NCBI GenBank assembly: GCA_963728155.1
Contig: CAVSJF010000007.1
Location: 806,001-870,000 of the forward strand
DNA length: 64,000 nucleotides
Direction of reading: 5' to 3'
Source: JACVRW01 sp963728155
GTDB lineage: Bacteria; Actinomycetota; Thermoleophilia; Solirubrobacterales; Thermoleophilaceae
Position 1 is the first letter of the stretch. The number at the start of each line of letters is the position of its first letter. This document shows, in pieces, positions 35,913 to 45,061 of this stretch. The translations under genes were made by a program, and so were the position numbers. The notes below the pieces were generated by a model. The model saw nothing but the letters and a program-made list of their open reading frames with translations. It had not been told where the DNA came from and searched no databases.

Positions 35913-36947
35913 GCGAGAGCACCAACGGCCACGGCGTCGATGGCGACCTGGGCTTCGGCCAGCCCGGCGAGCAGAACCTCAGCCACGGCCCGGTCGAGCT
36001 GCCGCTGACCAAGGCGGACTTCTCCTCCGACCAGGAGACGCGCTGGTGCCCGGGTTGCGGCGACTACGCGATCCTCGCCTCGGTCCAGGGGTTCATGCCC
36101 GAGCTCGGGATCTCGCCGGAGAAGGTCGTGTTCGTGACCGGCATCGGCTGTGCGGGGCGCTTCGTCTACTACATGGACACCTACGGGATGCACGGCATCC
36201 ACGGCCGCGCGCCGGCGCTGGCCACCGGCGTGGCCACGTCACGGCCCGACCTGTCCGTGTGGGTGGTCAGCGGCGACGGCGACGCCCTTTCGATCGGCGG
36301 CAACCACCTCATCCACGCGCTGCGCCGCAACGTGCCGCTCAAGATCCTGCTCTTCAACAACCAGATCTACGGCCTGACCAAGGGCCAGTACTCGCCCACC
36401 AGCGAGGAGGGGAAGGTCACCAAGTCGACCCCGTTCGGGTCGCAGGACCACCCTTCAACCCGGTCACGCTGGCCCTGGGCGCGGAGGCCACCTTCGTGGC
36501 CCGCACGGTGGACACCGACAAGAAGCACGTGGCCGAGACGCTGCGAGCCGCGGCCGCGGCCCACGACGGCGCCGCGTTCGTCGAGATCTACCAGAACTGC
36601 AACGTCTTCAATGACGGCGCCTTCGACGCCGTCCGGGCCAAGGGACAGAGGGAGCTCAACCAGATCCGCCTCGAGCACGGGCAGCCGGTTCGCTTCGGGG
36701 CCGAGGGCGAGCGCGGCGTGGCCCGCGGCGCGGACGGGCGCTTGGAGCTGGTCGCGGTGGCCGACGGTCGGGCGAGGAGGCGCTGGTCGTGCACGACGCC
36801 GAGCGCGCCGAGCCGAGCCTGGCCTTCGAGCTGGCTCACCTGGCGGCCCGGCCCACCGGGCCGACGCCGATCGGCGTGTTCCGCTCGGTCCGGCGCCCGG
36901 TCTATGGGCAGGGCTTGGCGCAGCAGCTCGACGAGGCCCGCGCCTAG
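35909..36947 (+). CDS. korB: 2-oxoacid:ferredoxin oxidoreductase, beta subunit; two frameshifts and an early in-frame stop
   Basis: The iron-sulfur motif WCPGCGDYAILASVQ and the thiamine diphosphate motif VSGDGDALSIGGNHLIHALR, with FNNQIYGLTKGQYSPTS, identify KorB. Shifts occur near 36455 and 36770. The reading frame then ends at TAG 36945, but the same frame continues as EQLQELLHSGETWTVS to a TAG at 37005. That ending (LLxSGxTWTV) is the normal C-terminus of KorB proteins. The first TAG is therefore probably a base error or a recent nonsense mutation that removes about 20 residues. Confidence 0.92.
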
Positions 36948-37017
36948 ACCGGGACCGAGCAGCTGCAGGAGCTGCTCCACTCGGGCGAGACCTGGACCGT
37001 CTCCTAGCGCGCCGTGG

Positions 37018-37527
37018 CTACGCCGCGAGGTGCAGCACGAGCTCTTCCACCCCGGAAGCCGTTCCGCGGCTTTCGAGCTGGCTGGTGAGCTTGCGCATCA
37101 GCTTGTGCGCGGCCACGTTGTCCGCGGCCATCGTGGCGCTGAAACGGCGGATGCCCCGGCCGCGCGCCTCGGCGGCGAGCTGGTCGGACAGGACCGATCC
37201 GACACCGCGGCGCTGCCACTCGTCGGCCACCACGATGGCGACGTCGGCGGCCTCGGGATCGTCTTGGAGGCGGACGAAGCGACCGACCGCGATCAGGCGG
37301 CGAACCGGATGGCCGGGGTACTCGGCCACCAGAGCCACATGATCGCGGCCGTCCACTTCAGTGAGGTAGCGCAGCTCAGTCCGGCTGAAGCTGCTCTTGG
37401 GGGTTAGGAAGCGTCTGTGCACACTCTCGTCGGAGAGCTGCCGCAGCCCGTCCTCCAGCATCCGCTTGTCGTCTGCGCGGATGGGCCGGATGAGGATCGA
37501 AGCTCCGTCTGGAAGGCGCTTGAGCAC
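37018..37527 (-). CDS. GNAT-family N-acetyltransferase
   Basis: The acetyl-CoA-binding motif is ADEWQRRGVGSVLSDQLAAEA, preceded by VALVAEYPGHPVRRLIAVGR and followed by IRRFSATMAADNVAAHKLMR. The N-terminal ILIRPIRADDKRMLEDGLRQ and SVHRRFLTPKSSFSRTEL resemble the GNAT domain of protein lysine acetyltransferases such as Pat. The GTG at 37527 has a good ribosome-binding site (GGAAGCGAGG). A more upstream GTG at 37575 would almost touch the divergent dehydrogenase start and is less likely. The acetylated substrate is unknown. Confidence 0.88.
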   Translation of the reverse strand: MLKRLPDGASILIRPIRADDKRMLEDGLRQLSDESVHRRFLTPKSSFSRTELRYLTEVDGRDHVALVAEYPGHPVRRLIAVGRFVRLQDDPEAADVAIVVADEWQRRGVGSVLSDQLAAEARGRGIRRFSATMAADNVAAHKLMRKLTSQLESRGTASGVEELVLHLAA

Positions 37528-37581
37528 AGATATAGCCTCGCTTCCGTGAGCCCTTCCTTGTGTGTGGTTGGTCACGGATGC

Positions 37582-38599
37582 GTGATCGAGCCCAGAGCCC
37601 TCGAGATGCTGGGTCGCGGAGCTGCTGGGCGCGCACGCGACTCCGCGTCGACAAGGCGCGCGGCAGGTGGCCTCGGCGCTGGTCGAGGCCGACCGCTGCG
37701 GTCACAGCTCCCACGGCGTGAGGCAGCTCCCGTACTACGTGGAGCGGATCGAGGGGGGCGAGCTGGCGGTCGACACCGATCCCGCCGTCATGGAGGAACG
37801 GGGCGGATTGCTCGCCCTCGACGGGCGTCACGGATTCGGGCAGATCGTGGGCGAGCGGGCCACCGGACTCGCCCTGGAGGGCGCCGCCCGGCACGCGGTG
37901 AGCGCGGTGGCGGTGCGCAACGCCGGTCACATCGGGCGCCTCGGCGCCTTCACCGAGCGCATCGCCGATGCCGGGATGGTCGGGATCCTCCTGGTCAACT
38001 TCCAGGGCGGCGACCAGCTGGTGGCGCCGTTCGGCTCCTTCGAGCGGCGCCTGGGCAACAACCCGATCTCGATCGGTGTTCCCGGGCCGGCGGTGCTCGA
38101 CATCGCGCTCAGCGTGGCCGCGGAGGGCCGCGTCTACCAGGCGCAGGAGCACGGCGAGGCGCTGCCCGACGGCTGGATCCTCGACCGGGAGGGCTCCCCA
38201 AGCACCGAGCCCTCCGACTACCTCGCGGGCGGGTCGCTGCTTCCCGCGGGCGGCCACAAGGGCTACGGGCTGATCGTGCTGGTGGAGATGGTGGTCGGCC
38301 TGCTCACGCTCGGCGGCATGAGCGGTCCCGGTGATCCGCCCTTCTCGAACGCCTTCGTGCTGCGTGTGCATCGACCCGGGCGAAGCGGCCCGCGCCGACT
38401 ATCTGCGTCAGCTGCCCGCGTTCGCGGAGTGGGTGAAGAGCGCGCGACCCGCTGCCGGGCACGGCCGAGGTCCTCTTGCCCGGGGAGCTCGAGAATCGCC
38501 GGCGGGCCGCCGCCGGGGCCATCGAGCTGGACGAGCCGACACGCGGCGGCGCTGGGCGAGCTCGCCCGCCGGGTGGGCATCAGCCCTCCCGGAGCCTGA
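37582..38599 (+). CDS. Malate/L-lactate dehydrogenase family (LDH2/AllD type); frameshifts
   Basis: The LDH2 fold is recognised by ADRCGHSSHGVRQLPYYVER, the catalytic-His region AVRNAGHIGRLGAFTERIA, RLGNNPISIGVPG and GGHKGYGLIVLVEM. It uses NAD(P)H to interconvert 2-oxo and 2-hydroxy acids (malate, ureidoglycolate, 2,3-diketogulonate). Shifts are seen near 37612 (separating the first ten residues VIEPRALEML), near 38360 and between 38450 and 38530. The last segment ends ALGELARRVGISPPGA. The gene is convergent with the class II aldolase, overlapping its 3' end by 20 bases. Confidence 0.85.
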
Positions 38600-39136
38600 C
38601 GCCGCGCAGCAGCCAGGCCAGCTGAGCCTGGCGCTCGACCACGATTGCGGTGACGAGCGCCCGAGCCGGCGTGTCGCCCAGGGCGAGCACGCCGTGCAGG
38701 CCGAGCAGCACGGCCCCGCGGTCGCCGAGGGCCTCCACGGCGGCGGCCGCGATCTCGTCCGACCCGGTCGGGGCATAGGGCGCGGTCGCGACCGGCCCGC
38801 CGGCCGCCTGCTCGAGCTCCTCGGTGCTCGTGTCGAGCGGCTCGCCGAGGAAGCTCCAGGCGGTGGCGTGGGTGCTGTGGGTGTGCACGAGCGCCCCGGC
38901 GTCGGGCCGGGCGGCGTACACGGCGAGGTGGACGCGGCGCTCACTCGACGGCTCGCGCTCCCCCGCGACGACCGCCCCTTCGAGGTCGAGGGTCACCAGG
39001 TCGCGCCTCGGTCGTCGCGTCGTAGGGCAGGCCGGCGGGCGTGATGTGAATGCGGTCCCCCTCGCGCGCGCTCACGTTGCCCGCGCAGCCCGCCACCAGC
39101 CCGAGGCGGTGCATCTCGCGCGCCGCGGCCACGATC

Positions 39137-39153
<17 letters not shown>
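38580..39153 (-). CDS. Class II aldolase/adducin family protein, MtnA-linked; one frameshift
   Basis: The N-terminal GLVAGCAGNVSAREGD and ITPAGLPYD and, after a shift near 39007, RVHLAVYAARPDAGALVHTHS with the zinc histidines of HTH and the late His of GLHGVLALG define a class II aldolase. The family contains fuculose-phosphate aldolase and methylthioribulose-1-phosphate dehydratase (MtnB). Its start overlaps the end of mtnA by 17 bases, so the product of MtnA is the probable substrate. It is either an MtnB-type dehydratase or the aldolase that splits 5-(methylthio)ribulose-1-phosphate into dihydroxyacetone phosphate and a methylthio-aldehyde. Confidence 0.85.
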
Positions 39154-40070
<917 letters not shown>

Positions 40071-40074
<4 letters not shown>

Positions 40075-40667
40075 GTGCCCGCCAGCTGGGCCAGCCGCTC
40101 GTCCACCAGCTCGAGCTGGCGCGCAGGGCCGATGGCGCGCGGCTCGAAGGACGCCTGCACCGCAAGCCCGTCGACCAGCGCCACCAGGCCGGCGGCCTCA
40201 CGCTCGGGGTCGAGCGCCGAATTGACCTGGCCTCGCTCCTGGGCCTCCGCGAGTGCGCGGCTCACCATGGCACGCCAGGTGCGGTAGGCGTCACGCTGGG
40301 CTCGGGCGAGCACAGGTCGCGTGAGGGCCAGGCCGAGAAAGGCAAACCACACGCGCACCTCCGCGCGGCGCTCCGCATCGACCGGCAGGCCGCACGTGAG
40401 CATGATGCGCACGAGCTCGATCGGCTCGCAGACCACCTCGGCCGCGACGGCCAGGCGCCGGCCCACCCGTTCGGCGGTGATCTGGAAGGCGAACAGCAGG
40501 AGGGACTCCTTGTCGGCGAAGTAGTGGTTCAAGGCTCCGGTCGACCAGCCGGCCTCCGCCGACACCCCCCGGAGGGTCACGGCCTCGAGCCCGTCGCGCG
40601 AGGCGAGCCGCCAGACGGCTGCCGCGAGCTCGGCTCTGCGCTCCTCGTGATCCACCACCTTGGGCAT
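40071..40667 (-). CDS. TetR-family regulator upstream of mtnA
   Basis: The N-terminal helix-turn-helix is VWRLASRDGLEAVTLRGVSA, EAGWSTGALNHYFADKESLL. The C-terminal region (EVRVWFAFLGLALTRPVLAR, WRAMVSRALAEAQERGQV) resembles BetI-type TetR regulators. Its last bases overlap the mtnA start (ATGA), so it would be co-expressed with the methionine-salvage genes and may respond to one of their intermediates. It is divergent from a small membrane protein, and the 40-base gap holds a candidate operator. Confidence 0.93.
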
Positions 40668-40683
40668 GGCCTACAGCTTAAAC

Positions 40684-40707
40684 CAAACGTGTGATATAAA
40701 TAAAGAC
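40684..40707 (+). promoter_or_regulatory. Probable promoter/operator between TetR and the small membrane protein
   Basis: An unusually A+T-rich stretch for this genome. TATAAA (40695-40700) sits seven bases before the ATG at 40708, the spacing expected for a leaderless transcript, which is common in actinobacteria. The near-palindrome CAAACGTGTG lies at 40684-40693, a plausible TetR half-site pair. Confidence 0.4.
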
Positions 40708-41046
40708 ATGGACGTCAAGTGGATTCTCGCCATCGGACTCGAAGCCGGCTTCTGGCTGATGCTGGCCGCGTTCCTGATTCTCCGCTATCGCTGGGGGATG
40801 GAGGGCGTGACGCGCTTGTTCGTGATCGGGGTGGTGCTCGATACGGTCGGCCTGATCGGGCTCGGGGTGTGGGACTTCGCGAGCACCGGCCACGTGAGCT
40901 CGTACACCCTGTTCATCGCCGGCCTGCTGGTCTACGCCCTCGTGTGGGGCAAGAAGGACCTCAGGCGCCTCGACGCCTGGATGGCGAGCAAGCTCGCGCC
41001 GCGGCGCTCGCCCGCTACCAGCCGGCCGTGCCCGGACCGCCCTTGA
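40708..41046 (+). CDS. Small integral membrane protein (three spans)
   Basis: A 112-residue protein with spans at about residues 5-25 (WILAIGLEAGFWLMLAAFLI), 36-56 (LFVIGVVLDTVGLIGLGVW) and 64-82 (SYTLFIAGLLVYALVWG). It ends in a basic, proline-rich cytoplasmic tail. There is no recognised family. Its start appears to be leaderless. The divergent arrangement with the TetR gene suggests that it is the regulated target, possibly an exporter component or immunity-like protein; this is inference. The tail overlaps the DUF427 gene end by 32 bases. Confidence 0.75.
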   Translation: MDVKWILAIGLEAGFWLMLAAFLILRYRWGMEGVTRLFVIGVVLDTVGLIGLGVWDFASTGHVSSYTLFIAGLLVYALVWGKKDLRRLDAWMASKLAPRRSPATSRPCPDRP

Positions 41047-41464
41047 ACGGCCCGGTGATGTCGCTGGTCACCCAGCCGCCGTAGAAATCGCCCGCGTTGG
41101 GCTCCACGCGCTCGTCGCCCACGTAGCAGGCGTCGACCTTCTGCGGGTAGAACGCGACGTGGTCGCGCAGAGCCGCGTAGCGCTCGGCCGGCTGGGGGTA
41201 GGACCAGGCCGCGGCGGGCGAGCCGTTGACCGTCCAGTAGAGCGCCTGGCCCTTCCACTCGCACAACGTGCGCCGGTTGTCGGGCGTCAGCAGGTCGCTG
41301 CGCACGTCCTCGGGCGGGAAGTAGTAGGCCGGCGGCTGGCTCGTCTCCAGCACTCGCAGCGCGTGATCGGACTCGGCGATGGTCTCGCCGCCGTGCTCGA
41401 CGCGCACCGGTTTGGCGCTCGGCTCGACCGCGGGGGGTCGCGGGTAGTCCCAGACGGACTCCAT
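41015..41464 (-). CDS. DUF427 family protein
   Basis: The DUF427 pattern is clear: SVWDYPRPPAVEPSAKPVRV, ETIAESDHALRVLETSQPPA, YYFPPEDVR, CEWKGQALYW and WSYPQPAERYAALRDHVAFY. It ends FYGGWVTSDITGPFKGGPGT, the usual C-terminus. These single-domain proteins of about 130-150 residues are common in actinobacteria, and their function is unknown. Length is normal, and the gene is intact. Confidence 0.94.
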   Translation of the reverse strand: MESVWDYPRPPAVEPSAKPVRVEHGGETIAESDHALRVLETSQPPAYYFPPEDVRSDLLTPDNRRTLCEWKGQALYWTVNGSPAAAWSYPQPAERYAALRDHVAFYPQKVDACYVGDERVEPNAGDFYGGWVTSDITGPFKGGPGTAGW

Positions 41465-41474
41465 GGCAAGAAAG

Positions 41475-42149
41475 CTAGAGGGCGCCGCGACGGGGGCTGG
41501 GGAAGGTGGCCACGCACAGCACGGCGCGGTCGTTGTTCTGATCCCAGCTCTCCTCGGTGGGGTGGAAGTAGAACGTCTCTATCTCGTCCGGCCGCGGCGC
41601 TCCGGCAGACGCCGATTCGACCTCCTTTGGACAGCGGCGCTCGGCCTGGCGGCCCACGAAGGCCAGCCCCGGCCAGGTGGACTCGGTCAGGATGAACTCC
41701 GACACCACCTCGGCGTCGTGCGGCTCTCCGCAGGGCGTCACGTCCACCGAGAGCTCGGCCTCCGCTTCCTCGAGATCGTTGAGGCAGTCACCCTCACGCA
41801 GATCGAACACGCTCTCCGATCCCGATTCGGTCACCCTTCCCTGCGCGTCGCGCTCGGCGCCCGTGAGCAGCGCGACGGCAATGATGGTGGCGAGCAGGAG
41901 TGTCCACAGGCCCGATAGCACCAGGCCCGCGATGGCGAAGCCCCTCCCGCGGAGCCCGCGCCGGCTGATCCGCCGCAGGGCGACGATGCCGAAGATCACG
42001 CCGAGGATCACTACGCCGATCAGCCCGAACACGAACGACGCGATGGCAAAGCCGCTGGTCTTGCCCTGCGGCGCCTGCGAGAGAGAATGCTGTGGGGCAC
42101 GCGGGGCTTCCGGCGCCGGCCACGAGGTAGGGTCGCCCGTCTGGTGCAT
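41475..42149 (-). CDS. DUF4190 membrane protein with septum-formation-like extracytoplasmic domain
   Basis: A Pro-rich N-terminus is followed by two spans of DUF4190 type (SGFAIASFVFGLIGVVILGV, RRGLRGRGFAIAGLVLSGLW). An external domain with three or four cysteines then begins VFDLREGDCLNDLEE, contains TPCGEPHDAEVVSEF and RRCPKEVESA, and ends DRAVLCVATF. The DCLND...PCGEPHDAEV pattern is that of the actinobacterial septum-formation domain, in which the cysteines pair. The protein is divergent from the DUF1684 gene. Confidence 0.88.
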   Translation of the reverse strand: MHQTGDPTSWPAPEAPRAPQHSLSQAPQGKTSGFAIASFVFGLIGVVILGVIFGIVALRRISRRGLRGRGFAIAGLVLSGLWTLLLATIIAVALLTGAERDAQGRVTESGSESVFDLREGDCLNDLEEAEAELSVDVTPCGEPHDAEVVSEFILTESTWPGLAFVGRQAERRCPKEVESASAGAPRPDEIETFYFHPTEESWDQNNDRAVLCVATFPSPRRGAL

Positions 42150-42176
42150 CACTCATCTTTATCGGCTGCCGAAGGC

Positions 42177-42788
42177 ATGCCTGCACTGGCCGACTGGCGC
42201 CGGCGCGTGGCTGAGCTGTACCTGACGCCTCCGATCGAGGGCGAGGAGGGCTGGGAGGCCTTTCGACGCGGCCGGGACGCGCTCTTTCGCGAGCATCCTC
42301 AGGCGCCGCTGAACGACGAGCAGCGGGCCGCCTTCGAGGGCCTCCCGCACTTTCCCTACAACGGCGGCGCCATCGTGCACTGCCCGCTCGAGCCTCCGGA
42401 GAACGATGAGCCGCTCGAGATCGACACCGGAGGGGAGGACGGCGTGGTCCGCTACCAGCGGGTGGGCCGGATGAACACGCCCTATGGAGGCCTCACCCTG
42501 TTCTGGATGGAGGGCTACGGCGGGGGGCTCTTTCTGCCGTTCCGGGACGGCACATCCCCCGACGAGAGCTACGGCGGCGGGCGTTACCTCACCGACACGG
42601 TCAAGTGCACCTTCGGCCGGGGCGTCACGATCTCCCCGGACGGCGGCGAGGCGACGCTCGACTTCAATTACGCCTACAACCCGTCCTGCGCCTACAACTC
42701 GCAGTGGTCGTGCCCACTGTCTCCGCCGGAGAACTCCGTCTCCGGGAAGATCATCGCCGGGGAGCGGTCCTTCCCGAACCCCGTGTAG
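42177..42788 (+). CDS. DUF1684 family protein
   Basis: The 203-residue sequence shows the DUF1684 core: WEAFRRGRDALFREHPQAPL, FEGLPHFPYN, FWMEGYGGGLFLPFRDGTSP, SYGGGRYL and LDFNYAYNPSCAYNSQWSCP. The final part (NPSCAY, CPLSPPEN) is the most conserved part of the family. Members are enzymes or binding proteins of unknown activity, related to a fold that binds lipids. There is no signal peptide. The ATG at 42177 is chosen because upstream codons run into the divergent gene. Confidence 0.92.
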   Translation: MPALADWRRRVAELYLTPPIEGEEGWEAFRRGRDALFREHPQAPLNDEQRAAFEGLPHFPYNGGAIVHCPLEPPENDEPLEIDTGGEDGVVRYQRVGRMNTPYGGLTLFWMEGYGGGLFLPFRDGTSPDESYGGGRYLTDTVKCTFGRGVTISPDGGEATLDFNYAYNPSCAYNSQWSCPLSPPENSVSGKIIAGERSFPNPV

Positions 42789-43339
42789 GCACGGAACCAG
42801 AAGGCGTCGCGCGCCACGCTGATCTCGGAGCTGACGAACCCGGCCGCCATCAGACGCTCCGAGAGGCCCATCGGATCGATCACCACCCGGGTGTCGCCCA
42901 CGTGCAGCAACCTGAAGCCCAACCCGCGCCCGGTGCTGTCGGTGCCCGTGAACGGCGATTCGGGGCGCAGCACTCGCTGGACCTCGGCGAAGAGGCGGTC
43001 CTGCGCCTCCGGCGAGGGAACGTGGTGAAGCATGGTGAAGCAGGCCGCGCTGCTGAAGGTTCCGTCCTCGAAGGGCATGGCGGCGCCGTCGCCGTCCACC
43101 ACCTCGACGCGCTCGCCCAGCCGATCCCGCAACGAGCCGGCCAACCCCGGGTCGATCTCGAGCGCGGTCAGGTTGGGGACTCGCTTCGCCAGCACCTCGG
43201 TGGCGGGCCCGAAGCCCGGGCCCACCTCGAGCGCATGATCACCGAGCTCGAGGCCGTCAAGGGCAACGGGCACGAGGTCCTCGCGCACATGGCGCTTCCA
43301 GGCCTCGCGGTTGCAATACCAGTGGTGGAGCCGGTTCAC
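42692..43339 (-). CDS. Class I SAM-dependent methyltransferase
   Basis: Motif I is HALEVGPGFGPATEVLAK, motif II (VEVVDGDGAAMPFEDGTFSS) and motif III (FAEVQRVLRPESPFTGTDST) follow in order, with CFTMLHHVPSPEAQD between. The start is MNRLHHWYCNREAWKRH, a pattern of small-molecule methyltransferases in actinobacteria. The acceptor is unknown. The last 30 residues are antisense to the DUF1684 3' end, so the true end may be nearer 42790. Confidence 0.9.
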   Translation of the reverse strand: MNRLHHWYCNREAWKRHVREDLVPVALDGLELGDHALEVGPGFGPATEVLAKRVPNLTALEIDPGLAGSLRDRLGERVEVVDGDGAAMPFEDGTFSSAACFTMLHHVPSPEAQDRLFAEVQRVLRPESPFTGTDSTGRGLGFRLLHVGDTRVVIDPMGLSERLMAAGFVSSEISVARDAFWFRAYTGFGKDRSPAMIFPETEFSGGDSGHDHCEL

Positions 43340-43363
43340 GCCCCACCAGGGTAGGCCCTGCTT

Positions 43364-43702
43364 CTACCGGGACATTCCGGCAACTCGTGCGAGTTCCCGG
43401 CGCAGGTCTTCGCGCAGCTCGCTGACCTCGGTGTGGCTGACCTCGGGGTCGGACTCCGCGCTCTCGACCAGGGCAGCGGCGAGACTCTCGTTGGCTGCGC
43501 GTAGGCCCTCAGTGGCCGGACCGGGGTCGGCCGCTCCACGCAGCTCGAGCGCCCGGTGCTTCAGGTCGGCGGCGAGGCTCTCGGTGCGACGGCGGTCGCG
43601 CTCGGGCAGCATGCGCCAGCGGCCATGCAGTGACCGGGCCACGCGCACCCCAAGGGCGGCGGTGGCCGCGGCGCCGCCCGCGACGAGCTTGCCTGAAGCC
43701 AT
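43364..43702 (-). CDS. Hypothetical small protein with hydrophobic N-terminus
   Basis: A 112-residue product begins MASGKLVAGGAAATAALGVR, a short hydrophobic stretch that could be a weak membrane anchor, and continues as a charged, helical region rich in Arg, Glu and Ala (LPERDRRRTESLAADLKHRA, LREDLRRELARVAG). No family is recognised. Coding is supported by the absence of another frame in this stretch and the tidy spacing to neighbours. A coiled-coil role is possible. Confidence 0.5.
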   Translation of the reverse strand: MASGKLVAGGAAATAALGVRVARSLHGRWRMLPERDRRRTESLAADLKHRALELRGAADPGPATEGLRAANESLAAALVESAESDPEVSHTEVSELREDLRRELARVAGMSR

Positions 43703-43739
43703 CCACCCGCATCGTGGCGGGCGCCGGGGACGGAAAGCC

Positions 43740-44600
43740 CTACAACACCGCCGCGGCCAGCTTGTCGACCTGCTCGGGATCCGGGGAAGAGGGGAAGAGG
43801 ATGAGCTCGTCGCAGCCCTGGTCGGCGAAGGCGCTGACCCGCTGCTTGACCTCGTCCTCGCTCTTGGCCGCGCCCCCCACCACCATGTCGGCGTACTGAG
43901 GCGCGAAGGAGTAATAGTCGCCGAGGGTCGAGCGGGCCTGGGCCTCGGGGTCGGAGTCGAGCGAGAAGTAGGTCAGCGAAGCGGCGATCGGCTTCTCGCT
44001 GCGCCCGGCGTCGCGGAACGCGGCCTCGAGCTTCTCGCGGGCGCCGCCGAACATCTCGGGCGGCCCGCCCCCACCAATCCAGCCGTCGCCGTACTGCGCC
44101 GCGCGACGGAAGGCGGCCTCGACCTGGCCGCCCACCAGGATCTGCGGCGGATCGGCCGACACGTCGGGGCCGATCGCGCCGGCGAAGCCGCGCTCCTCGC
44201 CCGCCCAGATGCGCTTCATGTCGTCGAGCATCTCCTCGATGCGCTTGCCTCGGTTCTCGAAGGGAGCACCGCCGGCCTCGAAGTCGTCGGGGCGCCCGCC
44301 GACGGCCACACCGAGCACGAGGCGCCCACCGGACAGGTCCTGGATCGTCGCTGCCTGCTTGGCGGCGAGCGCGGCGTTCAGGCGGTAGGGAAGGATCGCG
44401 ATCGCCGTGGTGAGCCCGATCCGCTCGGTCACCGCCGCGGCGGCGGCGAGCGCGACGAAGGGCTCGTAGTTGGGGTAGACCACGCGATCGATCGTCCCAA
44501 GGGTCGAAAAACCGGCGGCGTCGGCGCGCTGGGCCCAATCGATGACCTGCTCGCCCCGGACTCCGGCGATGGTGGTGGGTAGGCCGATGCCGATCTTCAT
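43740..44600 (-). CDS. LLM-class F420-dependent oxidoreductase
   Basis: The luciferase-like TIM barrel is recognised from MKIGIGLPTTIAGVRGEQVI, FSTLGTIDRVVYPNYEP, RIGLTTAIAILPYRL, GRLVLGVAVGGRPDDFEAGG and RIWAGEERG. The actinobacterial form uses coenzyme F420 in place of FMN. The ATG at 44600 is supported by AGAGGAACG upstream. It is divergent, 28 bases apart, from a PPOX-fold protein also linked to F420, so the two may share a function or control. Confidence 0.93.
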   Translation of the reverse strand: MKIGIGLPTTIAGVRGEQVIDWAQRADAAGFSTLGTIDRVVYPNYEPFVALAAAAAVTERIGLTTAIAILPYRLNAALAAKQAATIQDLSGGRLVLGVAVGGRPDDFEAGGAPFENRGKRIEEMLDDMKRIWAGEERGFAGAIGPDVSADPPQILVGGQVEAAFRRAAQYGDGWIGGGGPPEMFGGAREKLEAAFRDAGRSEKPIAASLTYFSLDSDPEAQARSTLGDYYSFAPQYADMVVGGAAKSEDEVKQRVSAFADQGCDELILFPSSPDPEQVDKLAAAVL

Positions 44601-44628
44601 ATGTTCGTTCCTCTCGTAGTCTCGGCTC

Positions 44629-45054
44629 GTGACCTTAGGGGACCTACCCGCCTGGGCCGGTGAGTTGCTCGCGAGTGCGCGGGTCGCCCGCCTGGGGCTG
44701 CTCGACGAGAGTGATCGGCCGCGAGTCCTGCCGGTTACCTTCGTTGCGTTCGAAGGGTCTCTCTGGAGCGCGATCGACCAGAAGCCGAAGCGCTCGGCCG
44801 AGCCCGCCCGGGTGCGCCGCCTGCGGCGACGTCCGGAGGCCACGCTGCTGGTGGACGCCTACCACGACGACTGGACGCGCCTCGAGTGGGTGGAGCTGCG
44901 CGGTCGCATGGCCGTCCTCGGGTTGAGCGAAGCGCCGGAGGCACTCGAGGCGCTCACGGCGAAGTACGACCAGTACCGCTCCCAGCCGCCGCCGGGCCCG
45001 CTGCTGCGGCTGGCTCCGGAGGCGGCGGCGTTCTGGCGAGCGGCGGGGGGCTAG
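44629..45054 (+). CDS. PPOX-class F420/FMN-binding protein
   Basis: The split-barrel fold shows SARVARLGLLDESDRPRVLP, VTFVAFEGSLWSAIDQKPK, RRRPEATLLVDAYHDDWTRL and WVELRGRMAVLG, followed by AKYDQYRSQPPPGPLLRL. It resembles the Rv0121-type group of pyridoxamine-phosphate-oxidase-like proteins, for which F420 binding has been proposed. Its length of 141 residues is usual. GTG is the start codon. Confidence 0.9.
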   Translation: MTLGDLPAWAGELLASARVARLGLLDESDRPRVLPVTFVAFEGSLWSAIDQKPKRSAEPARVRRLRRRPEATLLVDAYHDDWTRLEWVELRGRMAVLGLSEAPEALEALTAKYDQYRSQPPPGPLLRLAPEAAAFWRAAGG

Positions 45055-45061
45055 GCCCGCC

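Noticed and set aside
36945..36947. TAG in korB as a recoded codon (pyrrolysine or readthrough)
   Set aside because: No context for recoding is visible, pyrrolysine is not known in this family, and surrounding indel errors make a base error far more likely.
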